Assembly: GCA_016868895.1 (NCBI GenBank)
Contig: VGFK01000001.1
Coordinates: 211,006 to 275,005 of the forward strand
Source of the DNA: Bacteroidota bacterium
GTDB lineage: Bacteria; Bacteroidota; Bacteroidia; Chitinophagales; Chitinophagaceae
Reading direction: 5' to 3'
Length of the DNA: 64,000 nt
A program made the position numbers and the translations under genes. Of this stretch, positions 9,208-17,062 are shown piece after piece (within the stretch, counting starts at the first letter, position 1; each line of letters opens with the position of its first letter). The notes beneath the pieces are model-generated. The model was not told where the DNA came from, ran no database searches, and was given only the letters and a program-made list of their open reading frames with translations.

Positions 9208-10014
9208 ATGAAATTCAACTCCCCGCTGAAGTATTTTATATTCTCGTGTATCCTGTTCATGCTTGCCTGCGGAAGCAAAGGCGATGTCCACGAAATGGAA
9301 GGTTGGTACACCATGGAACAACAAATTTTCATTGCAAATGGAGTAGAAGATGTCCGGGATCACACCAAACAGTACAAGGTGTTTTCCGATGAATACTATT
9401 CCTACACCAACATGCGAGAGGATACACTGACCACATTTGGTTTTGGCTACTACACGTACGATCCGGCGACAAAAAAACTGGTGGAACACAACCTATTCAA
9501 CACTTCGTTATTGGATTCCGCCTCTTCGTTTGATCTACAAATTGAACCACACCCTGCCGGTTACAAACAGGTCATTCCCAAGATCATGATTGCAGGCGTA
9601 CCCAATCGACTGATTGAGGATTATACCCGCATCAATTTTAACAACACCTCGGAAATGGATGGCGTATGGAAATTGACCGAGCACTATACGATTGAGAATG
9701 CAGACACAGTTCGGGATACGCGCATCCAATATAAAATTTTCAAAGGAGGCCGTTTCATGTGGCTGCAGTATTTCACTGACAAAGAAACCGGCGCACCCAA
9801 GAAAGGATTTGGATACGGAGAGTTCCAGCTCAACGATGGATCCATCGTTGAGACCAATCAATTCTCCAGCTACCCGTCCATTACAGGTGTTCCTGTAAAT
9901 CTTCAGCTGGACATCATTGATGAAGACAATTTTACCCAAACCATTACCTCTGATACCGACGGCAGTATTTCGGTTGAAAAATATACCCGAATGCCAAAAA
10001 GATCAAATAGCTGA
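9208..10014 (+). CDS. Lipoprotein with two copies of an unrecognised domain
   Basis: A 268-aa predicted lipoprotein: positive N-terminus, hydrophobic stretch 8-20, lipobox FMLAC with C21 as the lipidated residue. The mature part is an internal duplication. Copy 1 (about 30-125) begins MEGWYTMEQQIFI and contains VRDHTKQYKVF, FGFGYYTYD and EHNLFNTS; copy 2 (about 150-240) has MDGVWKLTEHYTI, VRDTRIQYKIF, FGYGEFQLN and ETNQFSS at matching places. The pattern resembles a small beta-barrel, possibly lipocalin-like, but I do not recognise a named family. The frame also offers TTG at 9202, but ATG 9208 precedes the signal peptide. It is tightly coupled to the upstream permease. A perfect 24-bp palindrome lies inside copy 2. 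Confidence 0.75.
   Translation: MKFNSPLKYFIFSCILFMLACGSKGDVHEMEGWYTMEQQIFIANGVEDVRDHTKQYKVFSDEYYSYTNMREDTLTTFGFGYYTYDPATKKLVEHNLFNTSLLDSASSFDLQIEPHPAGYKQVIPKIMIAGVPNRLIEDYTRINFNNTSEMDGVWKLTEHYTIENADTVRDTRIQYKIFKGGRFMWLQYFTDKETGAPKKGFGYGEFQLNDGSIVETNQFSSYPSITGVPVNLQLDIIDEDNFTQTITSDTDGSISVEKYTRMPKRSNS
9829..9852. repeat. Perfect 24-bp palindrome inside the lipoprotein gene
   Basis: Half-site CTCAACGATGGA at 9829-9840 is followed with no spacer by its exact reverse complement at 9841-9852; the centre is GGATCC. It encodes residues 208-215 of the lipoprotein. It could be a dimeric protein-binding site, a hairpin in the mRNA, or chance. Confidence 0.8.
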
Positions 10015-10022
10015 TCTCTTTT

Positions 10023-10030
10023 TACCTTTG
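10023..10030 (+). promoter_or_regulatory. -7 promoter box of the YebC-family gene
   Basis: TACCTTTG exactly matches TAnnTTTG, 27 nt upstream of the ATG at 10058 and just after the lipoprotein stop. Confidence 0.6.
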
Positions 10031-10057
10031 CAGCCTGAACCAATCACCTGATTCACT

Positions 10058-10780
10058 ATGGGAAGGATATTCGAAGTCAGAAAGGCGTCCATGTTTGCCC
10101 GATGGGACCGAATGGCAAAACAATTCACCCGCATCGGAAAAGAAATAGCCATTGCTGTTAAGGCGGGAGGATCCGATCCCAATACCAATCCGGCACTTCG
10201 CCGCTGCATGCAAAACGCCAAAAGCGTGAACATGCCCAAAGACAGAGTAGAGGCCGCTATCAAGCGGGCCATGGGCAAGGAAATGGACAACTATGAAGAG
10301 ATCCTGTATGAAGGATATGCCCCCCATGGTGTAGCCATCCTGGTGGAAACAGCAACCGATAACCACGTGAGGACGGTCGCCAACGTCAAGTCGCATTTCA
10401 ATAAGGGCAACGGGGCATTGGGCAACAGCGGAAGCGTGAGCTTCCAGTTCAAGAAAATGGGCGTCTTCAAACTCAAGAATGAAGGAATTTCAGTAGATGA
10501 ATTGGAACTGGAGCTGATCGATTTTGGATTGGAGGAAATGGGTGAAAGCACCAACGAAGACGGCACCGAAGTCATTGTGATACGCTGCGCCTTCAGTGAT
10601 TTTGGCAACATGCAAAAAGCACTCGAAGAACGCAAATTCACACCTCTGAGTGCAGAGGTGGAATGGATTCCTGTAACAACGGTTGAATTAGCAGAAGAAC
10701 AAGCACAGGAAGTGCTGAAGCTGGTCGACCGCATCGAACAAGATGAAGACGTGCAAAAAGTATTCCACAACCTAAAGTGA
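10058..10780 (+). CDS. YebC/PmpR family DNA-binding or translation regulatory protein
   Basis: A 240-aa cytoplasmic protein of the YebC/TACO1 family. Members were described as transcription regulators, and later work links some of them to translation of proline-rich stretches, overlapping with EF-P. The family start [14 protein letters not shown] is modified here to [13 protein letters not shown], and the core block [32 protein letters not shown] is clear. Three domains are expected (helical 1-75, two alpha/beta domains after). Length is normal (about 240). It has its own promoter and its stop codon abuts the convergent E1 gene with no spacer. Whether this copy acts on DNA or ribosomes cannot be told. 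Confidence 0.93.
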   Translation: MGRIFEVRKASMFARWDRMAKQFTRIGKEIAIAVKAGGSDPNTNPALRRCMQNAKSVNMPKDRVEAAIKRAMGKEMDNYEEILYEGYAPHGVAILVETATDNHVRTVANVKSHFNKGNGALGNSGSVSFQFKKMGVFKLKNEGISVDELELELIDFGLEEMGESTNEDGTEVIVIRCAFSDFGNMQKALEERKFTPLSAEVEWIPVTTVELAEEQAQEVLKLVDRIEQDEDVQKVFHNLK

Positions 10781-13162
10781 TTATTCGGCCATTATCGCCG
10801 CGACATTTGCCATCACATCCTCCACATTGGGCTTGGAGAAATAATCACCATCACTGCCGTATGCAGGGCGGTGTTCTTTTGAACACAGGATTTTAGGGGC
10901 CGCATCCAACCAGCGGTATCCGCCTTGTTTATCCATCACTTCTGTGTACATGTATGACGTAGCTCCTCCTGGAACATCTTCATCGACAAATAAAATACGA
11001 TTGGTCTTTTTGAGGGATTCCACAATGCTGTGGCCAAGATCAAATGGCAACAAGGTCTGCACGTCGATGACCTCACATTGTGTTCCGCCTTTGGCAAGCA
11101 GTTCAGCTGCTTCCAGGACAATGCGCAGGGTTGATCCATACGATACAATGGTAATGTCTTCGCCTGCGCGAACCACTTCCGGTATCCCAAATGGTACACG
11201 ATACCCGAGCAGATCAGCTGGTAATTTTTCTTTCAACCGATATCCGTTCAGGCACTCGATGATCAGTCCCGGATCCTTACCGTTGAGCAGGCTGTTGTAA
11301 AACCCAATGGCCTGAACCATGTTGCGGGGAACACAGACCAACATACCCTTCAGGGAATTGACCAGGAGTCCCATGGGAGACCCGCTGTGCCACATGCCTT
11401 CGAGTCGGTGACCTCTTGTCCGAACGATGATCGGTGCAATTTGTTTTCCCGCAGAACGAAAATGCAAAGTGGCTACATCATCACTCAGCACCTGCAAACC
11501 ATATAACAAATAATCCAAGTATTGAATCTCAGCAATGGGCCGCAAGCCGCGCATCGACATGCCCACACCCTGTCCCATGATCGTGAGTTCGCGAATTCCA
11601 GTATCGAAAATGCGTTCTGTACCAAACTTCTGCTGCAATCCCGCAAACCCTTGATTCACGTCACCAATTTTTCCAAGATCCTCCCCAAAAGCTACAACAC
11701 GAGGATCAGATGCAAACAACGCATCGAAATAGCGATTGAGGATTTCATAGCCATTCATTGCCGGTAATTCTTCAATAACCTTAAGCTCCGGAAGTGCCTG
11801 GTCAGCTGTATACCGCTCGGCATGTAAAAAAGAATTGTACAGGTCGCGGTTTTCTTCCGACAATTGATCGCAGTAGGATTGCAGGGGCAGCGCTACTTCT
11901 TTATTCTTCAACAAGAATATGGAGCGTTTCAATGCAGCAATCACATCTCTTCTGAACGGAATTGCGTTTTTGTGAAGCTCCTGATGAATCTCTTGCAGCG
12001 TTCCGCTGGCATCATGCACAAGTGCGGCAGCCATGAGATTGAGGGCCAGTTTTTTTTGCTCCATGATGGGCTCCTCATATAAACGCCAGGTGTGAAGGCG
12101 GCTTTCATTGACGTGCGTACGTGCACGTTCTTCCATTGCCTCCAATTCTTCTGAGGAGGCCAGTGCATTTTCCAGAATCCAGGATCTGAATTTTACCAAA
12201 CAGTCCCACTCGCGCTCCCATTGGAGTCGTTCAGGCGATTTGTACCGTTCGTGGCTTCCGGATGTGGAATGCCCCTGAGGTTGTGTCAATTCTTCCACAT
12301 GAAACAACACGGGTATATGCTCGGACCGGGCCCGGGATATGCCTTCTTCGAATACTTCGCAAAGCTGCGCATAGTCCCACCCTTTCACACGATAAATCAG
12401 GATTCCGGTTCCTGTACTCTCTTTTTCAAAACCCGATAAGGCCTCTGATATGGATGACTTTACCGTTTGAACATGTTTAGGGACCGAAATGCCGTAGCCA
12501 TCGTCCCAAACACATACCACGAGCGGTACTTGCGATACAGCTGCCGCATTCAGCGTTTCCCAAAAATGCCCTTCACTGGTGGATGCATCTCCAATCGTGC
12601 AAAAGCAGACCTCATCCCCTTTATTGGAAAAACCGTTCTGTATCGGGAGTTCCGGCACATTCCGATAGATCCGAGAGGCGTAGGCCAACCCCAATGCCTT
12701 GGGCATGTGTCCTGCGGTTGGGGCCATTCCGGATGCAAAATTTTTCTGTGCAGTGTGCTGTATGAATTTCCCCTGTTCATTCACATAGGCTGTACAAAAA
12801 TGACAATTCATTTGTCGACCTGCACTGTGCGGATCATGATCCGTATTGGGATCAGCATAGAGTTGGGAAAAAAGTTCGGAGATGGTTGCAGCACCGGTTG
12901 CGAATGCCAGGGTTTGGTCGCGGTAATACCCGGCATAGTGATCGCCGGGGCGAAAAAACTTGGCCAGTGCCACTTGCGGCACCTCTTTGCCGTCACCGAA
13001 AATGCCAAATTTGGCCTTTCCGGTTAAGACCTCTTTTCTGCCCAGGAGACTGGCTTGCCGACTCTCAAACACGATGCGATAATCCTCAATGACTGCATTT
13101 CGGAATGCCTCATAGGACAACTCCTCCCTCGACAATTCCCGGGTGTGCGCATGAAGGTCCAT
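10781..13162 (-). CDS. 2-oxoacid dehydrogenase E1, alpha and beta subunits fused
   Basis: A 793-aa thiamine diphosphate enzyme that decarboxylates a 2-oxoacid and passes the acyl group to E2 lipoamide. The N-terminal half (to about 450) is the alpha chain with the ThDP/Mg motif GDASTSEGHFWE at 191-202 followed by VVCVWDDGYGIS. The C-terminal half (from about 465) is the beta chain, with FGEDLGKIGDVNQGF and RTRGHRLEGMWHS. In many bacteria the two are separate genes. The pattern fits pyruvate or branched-chain oxoacid E1; substrate is unresolved and E2/E3 are not in the window. The ATG at 13162 lies 4 nt after a TAGTTTTG box, implying a leaderless mRNA. Its stop abuts the yebC stop. Confidence 0.9.
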   Translation of the reverse strand: MDLHAHTRELSREELSYEAFRNAVIEDYRIVFESRQASLLGRKEVLTGKAKFGIFGDGKEVPQVALAKFFRPGDHYAGYYRDQTLAFATGAATISELFSQLYADPNTDHDPHSAGRQMNCHFCTAYVNEQGKFIQHTAQKNFASGMAPTAGHMPKALGLAYASRIYRNVPELPIQNGFSNKGDEVCFCTIGDASTSEGHFWETLNAAAVSQVPLVVCVWDDGYGISVPKHVQTVKSSISEALSGFEKESTGTGILIYRVKGWDYAQLCEVFEEGISRARSEHIPVLFHVEELTQPQGHSTSGSHERYKSPERLQWEREWDCLVKFRSWILENALASSEELEAMEERARTHVNESRLHTWRLYEEPIMEQKKLALNLMAAALVHDASGTLQEIHQELHKNAIPFRRDVIAALKRSIFLLKNKEVALPLQSYCDQLSEENRDLYNSFLHAERYTADQALPELKVIEELPAMNGYEILNRYFDALFASDPRVVAFGEDLGKIGDVNQGFAGLQQKFGTERIFDTGIRELTIMGQGVGMSMRGLRPIAEIQYLDYLLYGLQVLSDDVATLHFRSAGKQIAPIIVRTRGHRLEGMWHSGSPMGLLVNSLKGMLVCVPRNMVQAIGFYNSLLNGKDPGLIIECLNGYRLKEKLPADLLGYRVPFGIPEVVRAGEDITIVSYGSTLRIVLEAAELLAKGGTQCEVIDVQTLLPFDLGHSIVESLKKTNRILFVDEDVPGGATSYMYTEVMDKQGGYRWLDAAPKILCSKEHRPAYGSDGDYFSKPNVEDVMANVAAIMAE

Positions 13163-13166
13163 GCGA

Positions 13167-13174
13167 CAAAACTA
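13167..13174 (-). promoter_or_regulatory. -7 promoter box of the E1 gene, 4 nt from its ATG
   Basis: TAGTTTTG on the minus strand exactly matches TAnnTTTG. Only 4 nt (GCGA on the plus strand) lie between it and the start codon, so transcription should begin at or next to the A of the ATG. Confidence 0.65.
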
Positions 13175-13239
13175 ATTGGTTTTTGCCCAATAAAAATGAT
13201 TGCTCATCCGGTAGGGAGAAAGTGTTAAAAACTTCCTTT

Positions 13240-13653
13240 TTACTTCTTGCTCAGCTTATCAAATTCGGCAGCCGACACAACCTCTCCCGCAATACGCAAC
13301 TCCAATGGCGTATCGATTCCCTTGACCTTCACATAGACTGTTTTCTCAAACGGTCCAGGAGCCGCAGCATTGAAACCCGCTTTAATAGACGCCGACTTTT
13401 CTTTCATCACAGGAGCCTGAGGCCAGGTTGGAGTGGTGCAGCCGCAAGAGGCCGTTGCTGTTTCAATGATCACGGGCTGACCGGAAACATTGGTGAATTC
13501 AAAATCATGGGTAACCGGCACCCCTTGCTTGATCTTACCAAAATTGTGACGCAGTTCCTTGAATTTCACAAGCGCATCTGCTTTTACATTGGCCTGAGAA
13601 AATCCAAACAAGGCTGTGCTGATCAGTGCAGCAAATAAAAATATGCGTTTCAT
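13240..13653 (-). CDS. DUF1573 secreted protein (copy 2 of tandem pair)
   Basis: A 137-aa exported protein: signal peptide 1-20 ending at GFSQA, then one DUF1573 domain, an Ig-like beta-sandwich common in Bacteroidota surface and periplasmic proteins and related to MSP/ASPM folds. The domain shows FKELRHNFGKIKQG, HDFEFTNVSGQP and the family hallmark ASCGCTTP with two cysteines flanking a glycine, then GFNAAAPGPFEKTV. Function is unknown. It lies 12 nt downstream of a paralogue with the same marks, so the pair probably arose by duplication and is co-transcribed. Confidence 0.88.
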   Translation of the reverse strand: MKRIFLFAALISTALFGFSQANVKADALVKFKELRHNFGKIKQGVPVTHDFEFTNVSGQPVIIETATASCGCTTPTWPQAPVMKEKSASIKAGFNAAAPGPFEKTVYVKVKGIDTPLELRIAGEVVSAAEFDKLSKK

Positions 13654-13665
13654 AATTGTGTGATA

Positions 13666-14121
13666 TTAAAATTTTATGTTTTTCAATAATGCAATGCTTT
13701 TGTTAGCAGGCGCAGGCTGGTCGGGTGTTTTCCACACATCACCCCTGATGGTCAACTGCAATACCTGGCCATTCCCATAAAAAACCTGTATTGTTTTTTC
13801 AAATGCACCTTCTGCTGCGGCATTGTACCCCACCCGGATGACAGCACTGGATCCGGGAGCAATGGGCTGCCGGCTCCATTCTGGAGTGGTGCAGCCACAG
13901 GATGCCTGCACGTCGCTGATGGAAAGGGTCTCCGCAGATGGGTTGCGGATTTCAAAACCAACATAAACCGGTTTGCCCTGAGCGATGCGACCAAAATCGT
14001 GGATCGGCTGCTTAGCATTGAGCTGCACAACCGGGATCGACTGCACCGCTACCTGTGTATCACCTGTCATGGCCATGCACATTCCAATGATAACCAGCGT
14101 AAGCTTTTTTATCCTTTTCAT
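13666..14121 (-). CDS. DUF1573 secreted protein (copy 1 of tandem pair)
   Basis: A 151-aa exported protein with an N-terminal signal peptide (MKRIKKLTLVIIGMCMAMTG) and one DUF1573 domain: QPIHDFGRIAQGKPVYVGFEI, the hallmark ASCGCTTPEW and GYNAAAEGAFEKTIQV. It resembles the downstream gene over its whole domain. No lipid-attachment cysteine is at the signal cleavage site, so it is probably free in the periplasm or anchored through a partner. A TAATTTTA box ends 6 nt upstream of the ATG. Role unknown; the conserved Cys pair could bind metal or form a disulfide (inference). Confidence 0.88.
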   Translation of the reverse strand: MKRIKKLTLVIIGMCMAMTGDTQVAVQSIPVVQLNAKQPIHDFGRIAQGKPVYVGFEIRNPSAETLSISDVQASCGCTTPEWSRQPIAPGSSAVIRVGYNAAAEGAFEKTIQVFYGNGQVLQLTIRGDVWKTPDQPAPANKSIALLKNIKF

Positions 14122-14127
14122 CCGATA

Positions 14128-14135
14128 TAAAATTA
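14128..14135 (-). promoter_or_regulatory. Candidate -7 box of the DUF1573 pair
   Basis: TAATTTTA on the minus strand is one base off TAnnTTTG, with 6 nt to the ATG at 14121. Confidence 0.45.
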
Positions 14136-14164
14136 CATCATGTTTACGATGCTTCCAATTTGGC

Positions 14165-14172
14165 TAATTTTG
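14165..14172 (+). promoter_or_regulatory. -7 promoter box of the aminotransferase, 4 nt from its ATG
   Basis: TAATTTTG exactly matches TAnnTTTG, followed by CCCC and then the ATG at 14177. Transcription should start at the start codon (leaderless). Confidence 0.65.
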
Positions 14173-14176
14173 CCCC

Positions 14177-15373
14177 ATGTTAAAAGCTTCACAAAGAGGG
14201 GAAGCGATGCCCCCCTCGCCCATCCGCAAACTGGTCCCTTTTGCCGAAGCCGCGAAGAAAAGAGGAATCAAGGTGCACCATCTCAATATTGGTCAGCCGG
14301 ATATCGAAACCCCTCCCTCGATTCTGGATGCAGTGCGCCATGCGGATATCCACGTGCTTGCCTATAGCCACAGTGCAGGAAATGAATCCTATCGAAAAAA
14401 GTTGGTGCAGTATTACCATAAGAATGGTATCGAACTGGACTATACCGACATCATCATCACCGCCGGAGGAAGCGAGGCGATTGTTTTTGGAATGATGGCC
14501 TGCCTGGATCCGGGTGATGAAGTCATCATACCCGAACCCTTTTATGCCAACTACAATGGATTCGCCGTGATGGCGGGCATCCACATCGTGCCTGTGACAT
14601 CGCACATCGAAGATGGATTTGCGCTACCCCCCATTTCAGCATTTGAAAACTTGATTACGCCGCGTACCAAGGCCATTCTCATTTGCAATCCCAACAATCC
14701 GACCGGGTATTTGTACAGCCGGCAAGAAATGGAGCAACTTGAGGACATCTGTCTTCGCAACAACCTGTTTCTTTTTTCGGATGAAGCCTACCGGGAATTC
14801 TGCTATGAAGGCACCTATACCAGTGCCATGCACCTGAAAAAAATTCCGGAGCACGTGGTACTGATGGATACGGTTTCAAAACGGTATTCTGCCTGCGGGG
14901 CTCGGATCGGCGCATTCATCACCCGTAATAAAGAGGTGTACAGTGCTGCTTTGAAAATTGCACAAGCACGATTGAGTCCGCCAGGACTCGCCCAGATCCT
15001 GGGTGAAGCAGCCGTGGATTTGCCGGATGCATACTTTGATGCTCCAAAAGCCGCGTACCTGTCTCGCAGAAATACACTGGTAGCGCGACTCAACGCGATG
15101 GAAGGTGTATTCTGCACAACACCCGGTGGCGCGTTCTATGTAATCGCCCGATTGCCCATTGACGACGGCGATCGGTTTTGTCAATGGTTGCTGGAAGATT
15201 TTGATTACAACGGAGCAACCCTGATGCTGGCACCCGCAAGCGGTTTTTATGAGACAATAGGTTTGGGAAAAAATGAAGTCCGTTTGGCTTATGTGATCAA
15301 CGAAACCGATATCCACGCTGCCATGGATTGCCTGGAAGTCGCGCTGAAATCCTACCCGGGTAGAGTCGGCTAA
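14177..15373 (+). CDS. Pyridoxal-phosphate aminotransferase, class I/II
   Basis: A 398-aa fold-type I aminotransferase that moves an amino group between an amino acid and a 2-oxoacid. Marks: HLNIGQPDIETP near 36-47, TAGGSEAI at 95-102, the PLP-binding NPNNPTGYLYS at 171-181, SDEAYREF at 201-208, and the Schiff-base lysine K235 in DTVSKRYSACG, followed by RIGAFI. The overall look is of the aspartate/alanine-type branch used as general transaminases; substrate is not resolved. The ATG at 14177 is 4 nt after a promoter box; a second in-frame ATG lies at codon 11. It overlaps the convergent EamA gene by 4 bp. Confidence 0.92.
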   Translation: MLKASQRGEAMPPSPIRKLVPFAEAAKKRGIKVHHLNIGQPDIETPPSILDAVRHADIHVLAYSHSAGNESYRKKLVQYYHKNGIELDYTDIIITAGGSEAIVFGMMACLDPGDEVIIPEPFYANYNGFAVMAGIHIVPVTSHIEDGFALPPISAFENLITPRTKAILICNPNNPTGYLYSRQEMEQLEDICLRNNLFLFSDEAYREFCYEGTYTSAMHLKKIPEHVVLMDTVSKRYSACGARIGAFITRNKEVYSAALKIAQARLSPPGLAQILGEAAVDLPDAYFDAPKAAYLSRRNTLVARLNAMEGVFCTTPGGAFYVIARLPIDDGDRFCQWLLEDFDYNGATLMLAPASGFYETIGLGKNEVRLAYVINETDIHAAMDCLEVALKSYPGRVG

Positions 15374-16224
15374 AATCGGTTGATCAGAAACACAACACCG
15401 ATCACCATTGCTGCGCCATAGAGCATGTAGGCATGCACGGCTTCTCTCAACAGGACTACCGAAAAGACCATCGCAAATAGGGGAATGAGGTTGTTGAATG
15501 CGGAGGTTCGGACGGGACCAATTTTCTGAACCCCTTCATAGTACCAGACAAATCCGAGTACCGATCCGCAAATACCCAAGTAGGCCACAGCCAACCAAAT
15601 AGAGGGATCCACATGAACAGGCAGTGTTTCAAACGGAATGAATACTGAAATCATCATCAATCCCAATAGGATCGCCCACGTAGAGGCCTGCAATGGTGTT
15701 GCCCCTTTCAACGCATTTTTTGCGTAGTACGTATAGAAAGCCCAGGAAACCGGACACCCCAGTATAAAGGCATCGCCCCAACTGAATCGGGAAATCAATT
15801 CGTCCAGGTCGCCATGCGCAATAACAAGAGCTGTCCCCAACAAGGAAAGCAAGAGTCCCATAATTTTAACTGCACTAATTCTTTCTTTTCCTACGATTGC
15901 GGTGATCAACATCACCAAAACCGGATTGAGTGCAACAATCAATGCGCCGTGACTGGCTTTCACCAACCGAAGACCGTTGTAGAAAAAAAAGCTGTACGCA
16001 AAAATACCTGTCGCACCGAGCAACGCCATTTGCTTGAATTGTTCTCGCGTGATCTGAAAGGCCTTACGATCGGTAACGAATAATATCGGCAACATGAAAG
16101 CCAAGGCCACCAGGTAGCGCAGCGATGCGCCGGTAAACGAACCAAATACATGGGAAACCATTTTGGTGGCGATGAACGTTCCTCCCCACATCAGGGCCAC
16201 CAGAACCAATTTAAAATACGTCAC
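15370..16224 (-). CDS. EamA/DMT family transporter
   Basis: A 284-aa inner-membrane protein with about ten hydrophobic helices in two EamA repeats (about 1-135 and 145-284), as in drug/metabolite exporters. The first helix carries the family mark LMWGGTFIATK; the second repeat has PVSWAFYTYYAK. Substrate is unknown; relatives export amino acids or metabolites. The start is GTG at 16224, immediately before the first helix; no ATG fits. A perfect TACTTTTG -7 box ends 4 nt upstream of the GTG, so this is likely a leaderless GTG-started mRNA. Its 3' end overlaps the convergent aminotransferase by 4 bp. Confidence 0.88.
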   Translation of the reverse strand: MTYFKLVLVALMWGGTFIATKMVSHVFGSFTGASLRYLVALAFMLPILFVTDRKAFQITREQFKQMALLGATGIFAYSFFFYNGLRLVKASHGALIVALNPVLVMLITAIVGKERISAVKIMGLLLSLLGTALVIAHGDLDELISRFSWGDAFILGCPVSWAFYTYYAKNALKGATPLQASTWAILLGLMMISVFIPFETLPVHVDPSIWLAVAYLGICGSVLGFVWYYEGVQKIGPVRTSAFNNLIPLFAMVFSVVLLREAVHAYMLYGAAMVIGVVFLINRF

Positions 16225-16228
16225 GCCG

Positions 16229-16236
16229 CAAAAGTA
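16229..16236 (-). promoter_or_regulatory. -7 promoter box of the EamA gene, 4 nt from its GTG
   Basis: TACTTTTG on the minus strand exactly matches TAnnTTTG. Four bases separate it from the GTG start at 16224, which also supports that start. Confidence 0.6.
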
Positions 16237-16237
16237 A

Positions 16238-16387
16238 TCAACGCACGGCTTCAGCCGATAAGCGTTTCAGGATGCGGTTGACCGATTGGCGGACATCTTT
16301 TCGTTCGGCATCTTTTTGCACTATAAAGCTGTTGGCCGAAAGTGCACCTACCACTGCCTCCTGCTCTTCTGCTCCATCATACACCAT
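16238..16387 (-). CDS. Doubtful small ORF, 49 aa
   Basis: The gap 16225-16528 holds no recognised gene. On the minus strand a frame from ATG 16387 encodes 49 aa with protein-like composition (DGAEEQEAVVGAL near the start, QKDAERKDVRQSVNRILKRL near the end, likely helical). The frame stays open upstream to a GTG at 16504, but that part has the Trp/Cys-rich look of non-coding DNA. It ends just upstream of the EamA promoter. No family recognised; it could be a small protein, the tail of a decayed gene, or chance. Confidence 0.2.
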   Translation of the reverse strand: MVYDGAEEQEAVVGALSANSFIVQKDAERKDVRQSVNRILKRLSAEAVR

Positions 16388-16419
16388 GCTGCAGAAAGGA
16401 TTTGCCCACTTGGAACCCC

Positions 16420-16539
16420 ATGCAAAAAAATGGCGCATCAGAGGTAATGCACATCGGGGCAACCACACATGCAGAGAAAGAGTCTCATCCCGAACGATAT
16501 GCACTCATGAATCGCTTGCAATCCATGGTCAATAGATAG
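16420..16539 (+). CDS. Doubtful small ORF, 39 aa
   Basis: A plus-strand frame starting MQKNGASEVMHIGATT and ending in RYALMNRLQSMVNR, with balanced, soluble-protein-like composition. It begins 32 bp from, and divergent to, the other small frame in this gap, and its last 11 bp overlap the 3' end of the convergent lipoprotein gene. No promoter box or family recognised. It may be a remnant or a genuine small protein. Confidence 0.18.
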   Translation: MQKNGASEVMHIGATTHAEKESHPERYALMNRLQSMVNR

Positions 16540-16972
16540 CTTCCCAATCTGCGCGAAGCACCAAGTAGTTTTTCTTGCCTTTTTCTACCACTACAGGATG
16601 GATGGTGCCGTCCAGGTCGAAAATGGTACTGTAAAAGCCCCCATTCTTTCCCATCAATACTGTGTACCGGCCTGCGGGTAGCTTGACCTTGAATCGTCCA
16701 TCATCCGAAGATTGAAGGGTGTACAGGGGTTGCACCGATACGCTGGAGTACTCACCAATGGCCGCACCTGGGGTCACTTTTTGTCGATCCAGGGGTTCAA
16801 AGAAATAAATGGGGACGGAAATTCCCGAAAAGGAAGGCGATGGAATATCCGGAGAGGGCATTTGATTGCCCACGACTCGCTCAACTTTTCCGGTAACCAG
16901 TACTTTGGCAGGCTGGCAAGACACCCATCCTGTTGATAAAACAGTCGCCAGTAAAACAACTCGCTTCAACAT
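16529..16972 (-). CDS. Small lipoprotein with a carboxypeptidase-regulatory-like domain
   Basis: A 147-aa predicted lipoprotein. The signal peptide MLKRVVLLATVLSTGWVSC ends in a lipobox with C19. The C-terminal half (about 90-147) has the pattern DDGRFKVKLPAGRYTVLMGKN, which is the classic turn of carboxypeptidase-regulatory-like (CarboxypepD_reg) beta-sandwich domains found across Bacteroidota envelope proteins. The start is set at ATG 16972, before the signal peptide; the frame is open 20 codons further up but without a fitting N-terminus. It diverges from the subtilase gene. Role unknown; such domains often serve in envelope structure or binding. Confidence 0.78.
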   Translation of the reverse strand: MLKRVVLLATVLSTGWVSCQPAKVLVTGKVERVVGNQMPSPDIPSPSFSGISVPIYFFEPLDRQKVTPGAAIGEYSSVSVQPLYTLQSSDDGRFKVKLPAGRYTVLMGKNGGFYSTIFDLDGTIHPVVVEKGKKNYLVLRADWEAIY

Positions 16973-17062
16973 AATCAATCGTCTTAAAATGTTTACAGTA
17001 GTTTGACGCAGAGAACATTCGGAAGTTACCAATTGTTGTCAATAAGAATTATCTTCATGTGT

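Noticed and set aside
13205-13240. Possible terminator after the DUF1573 genes
   Set aside because: Only a 6-bp imperfect stem with no clear U-tract on the minus strand; not convincing.
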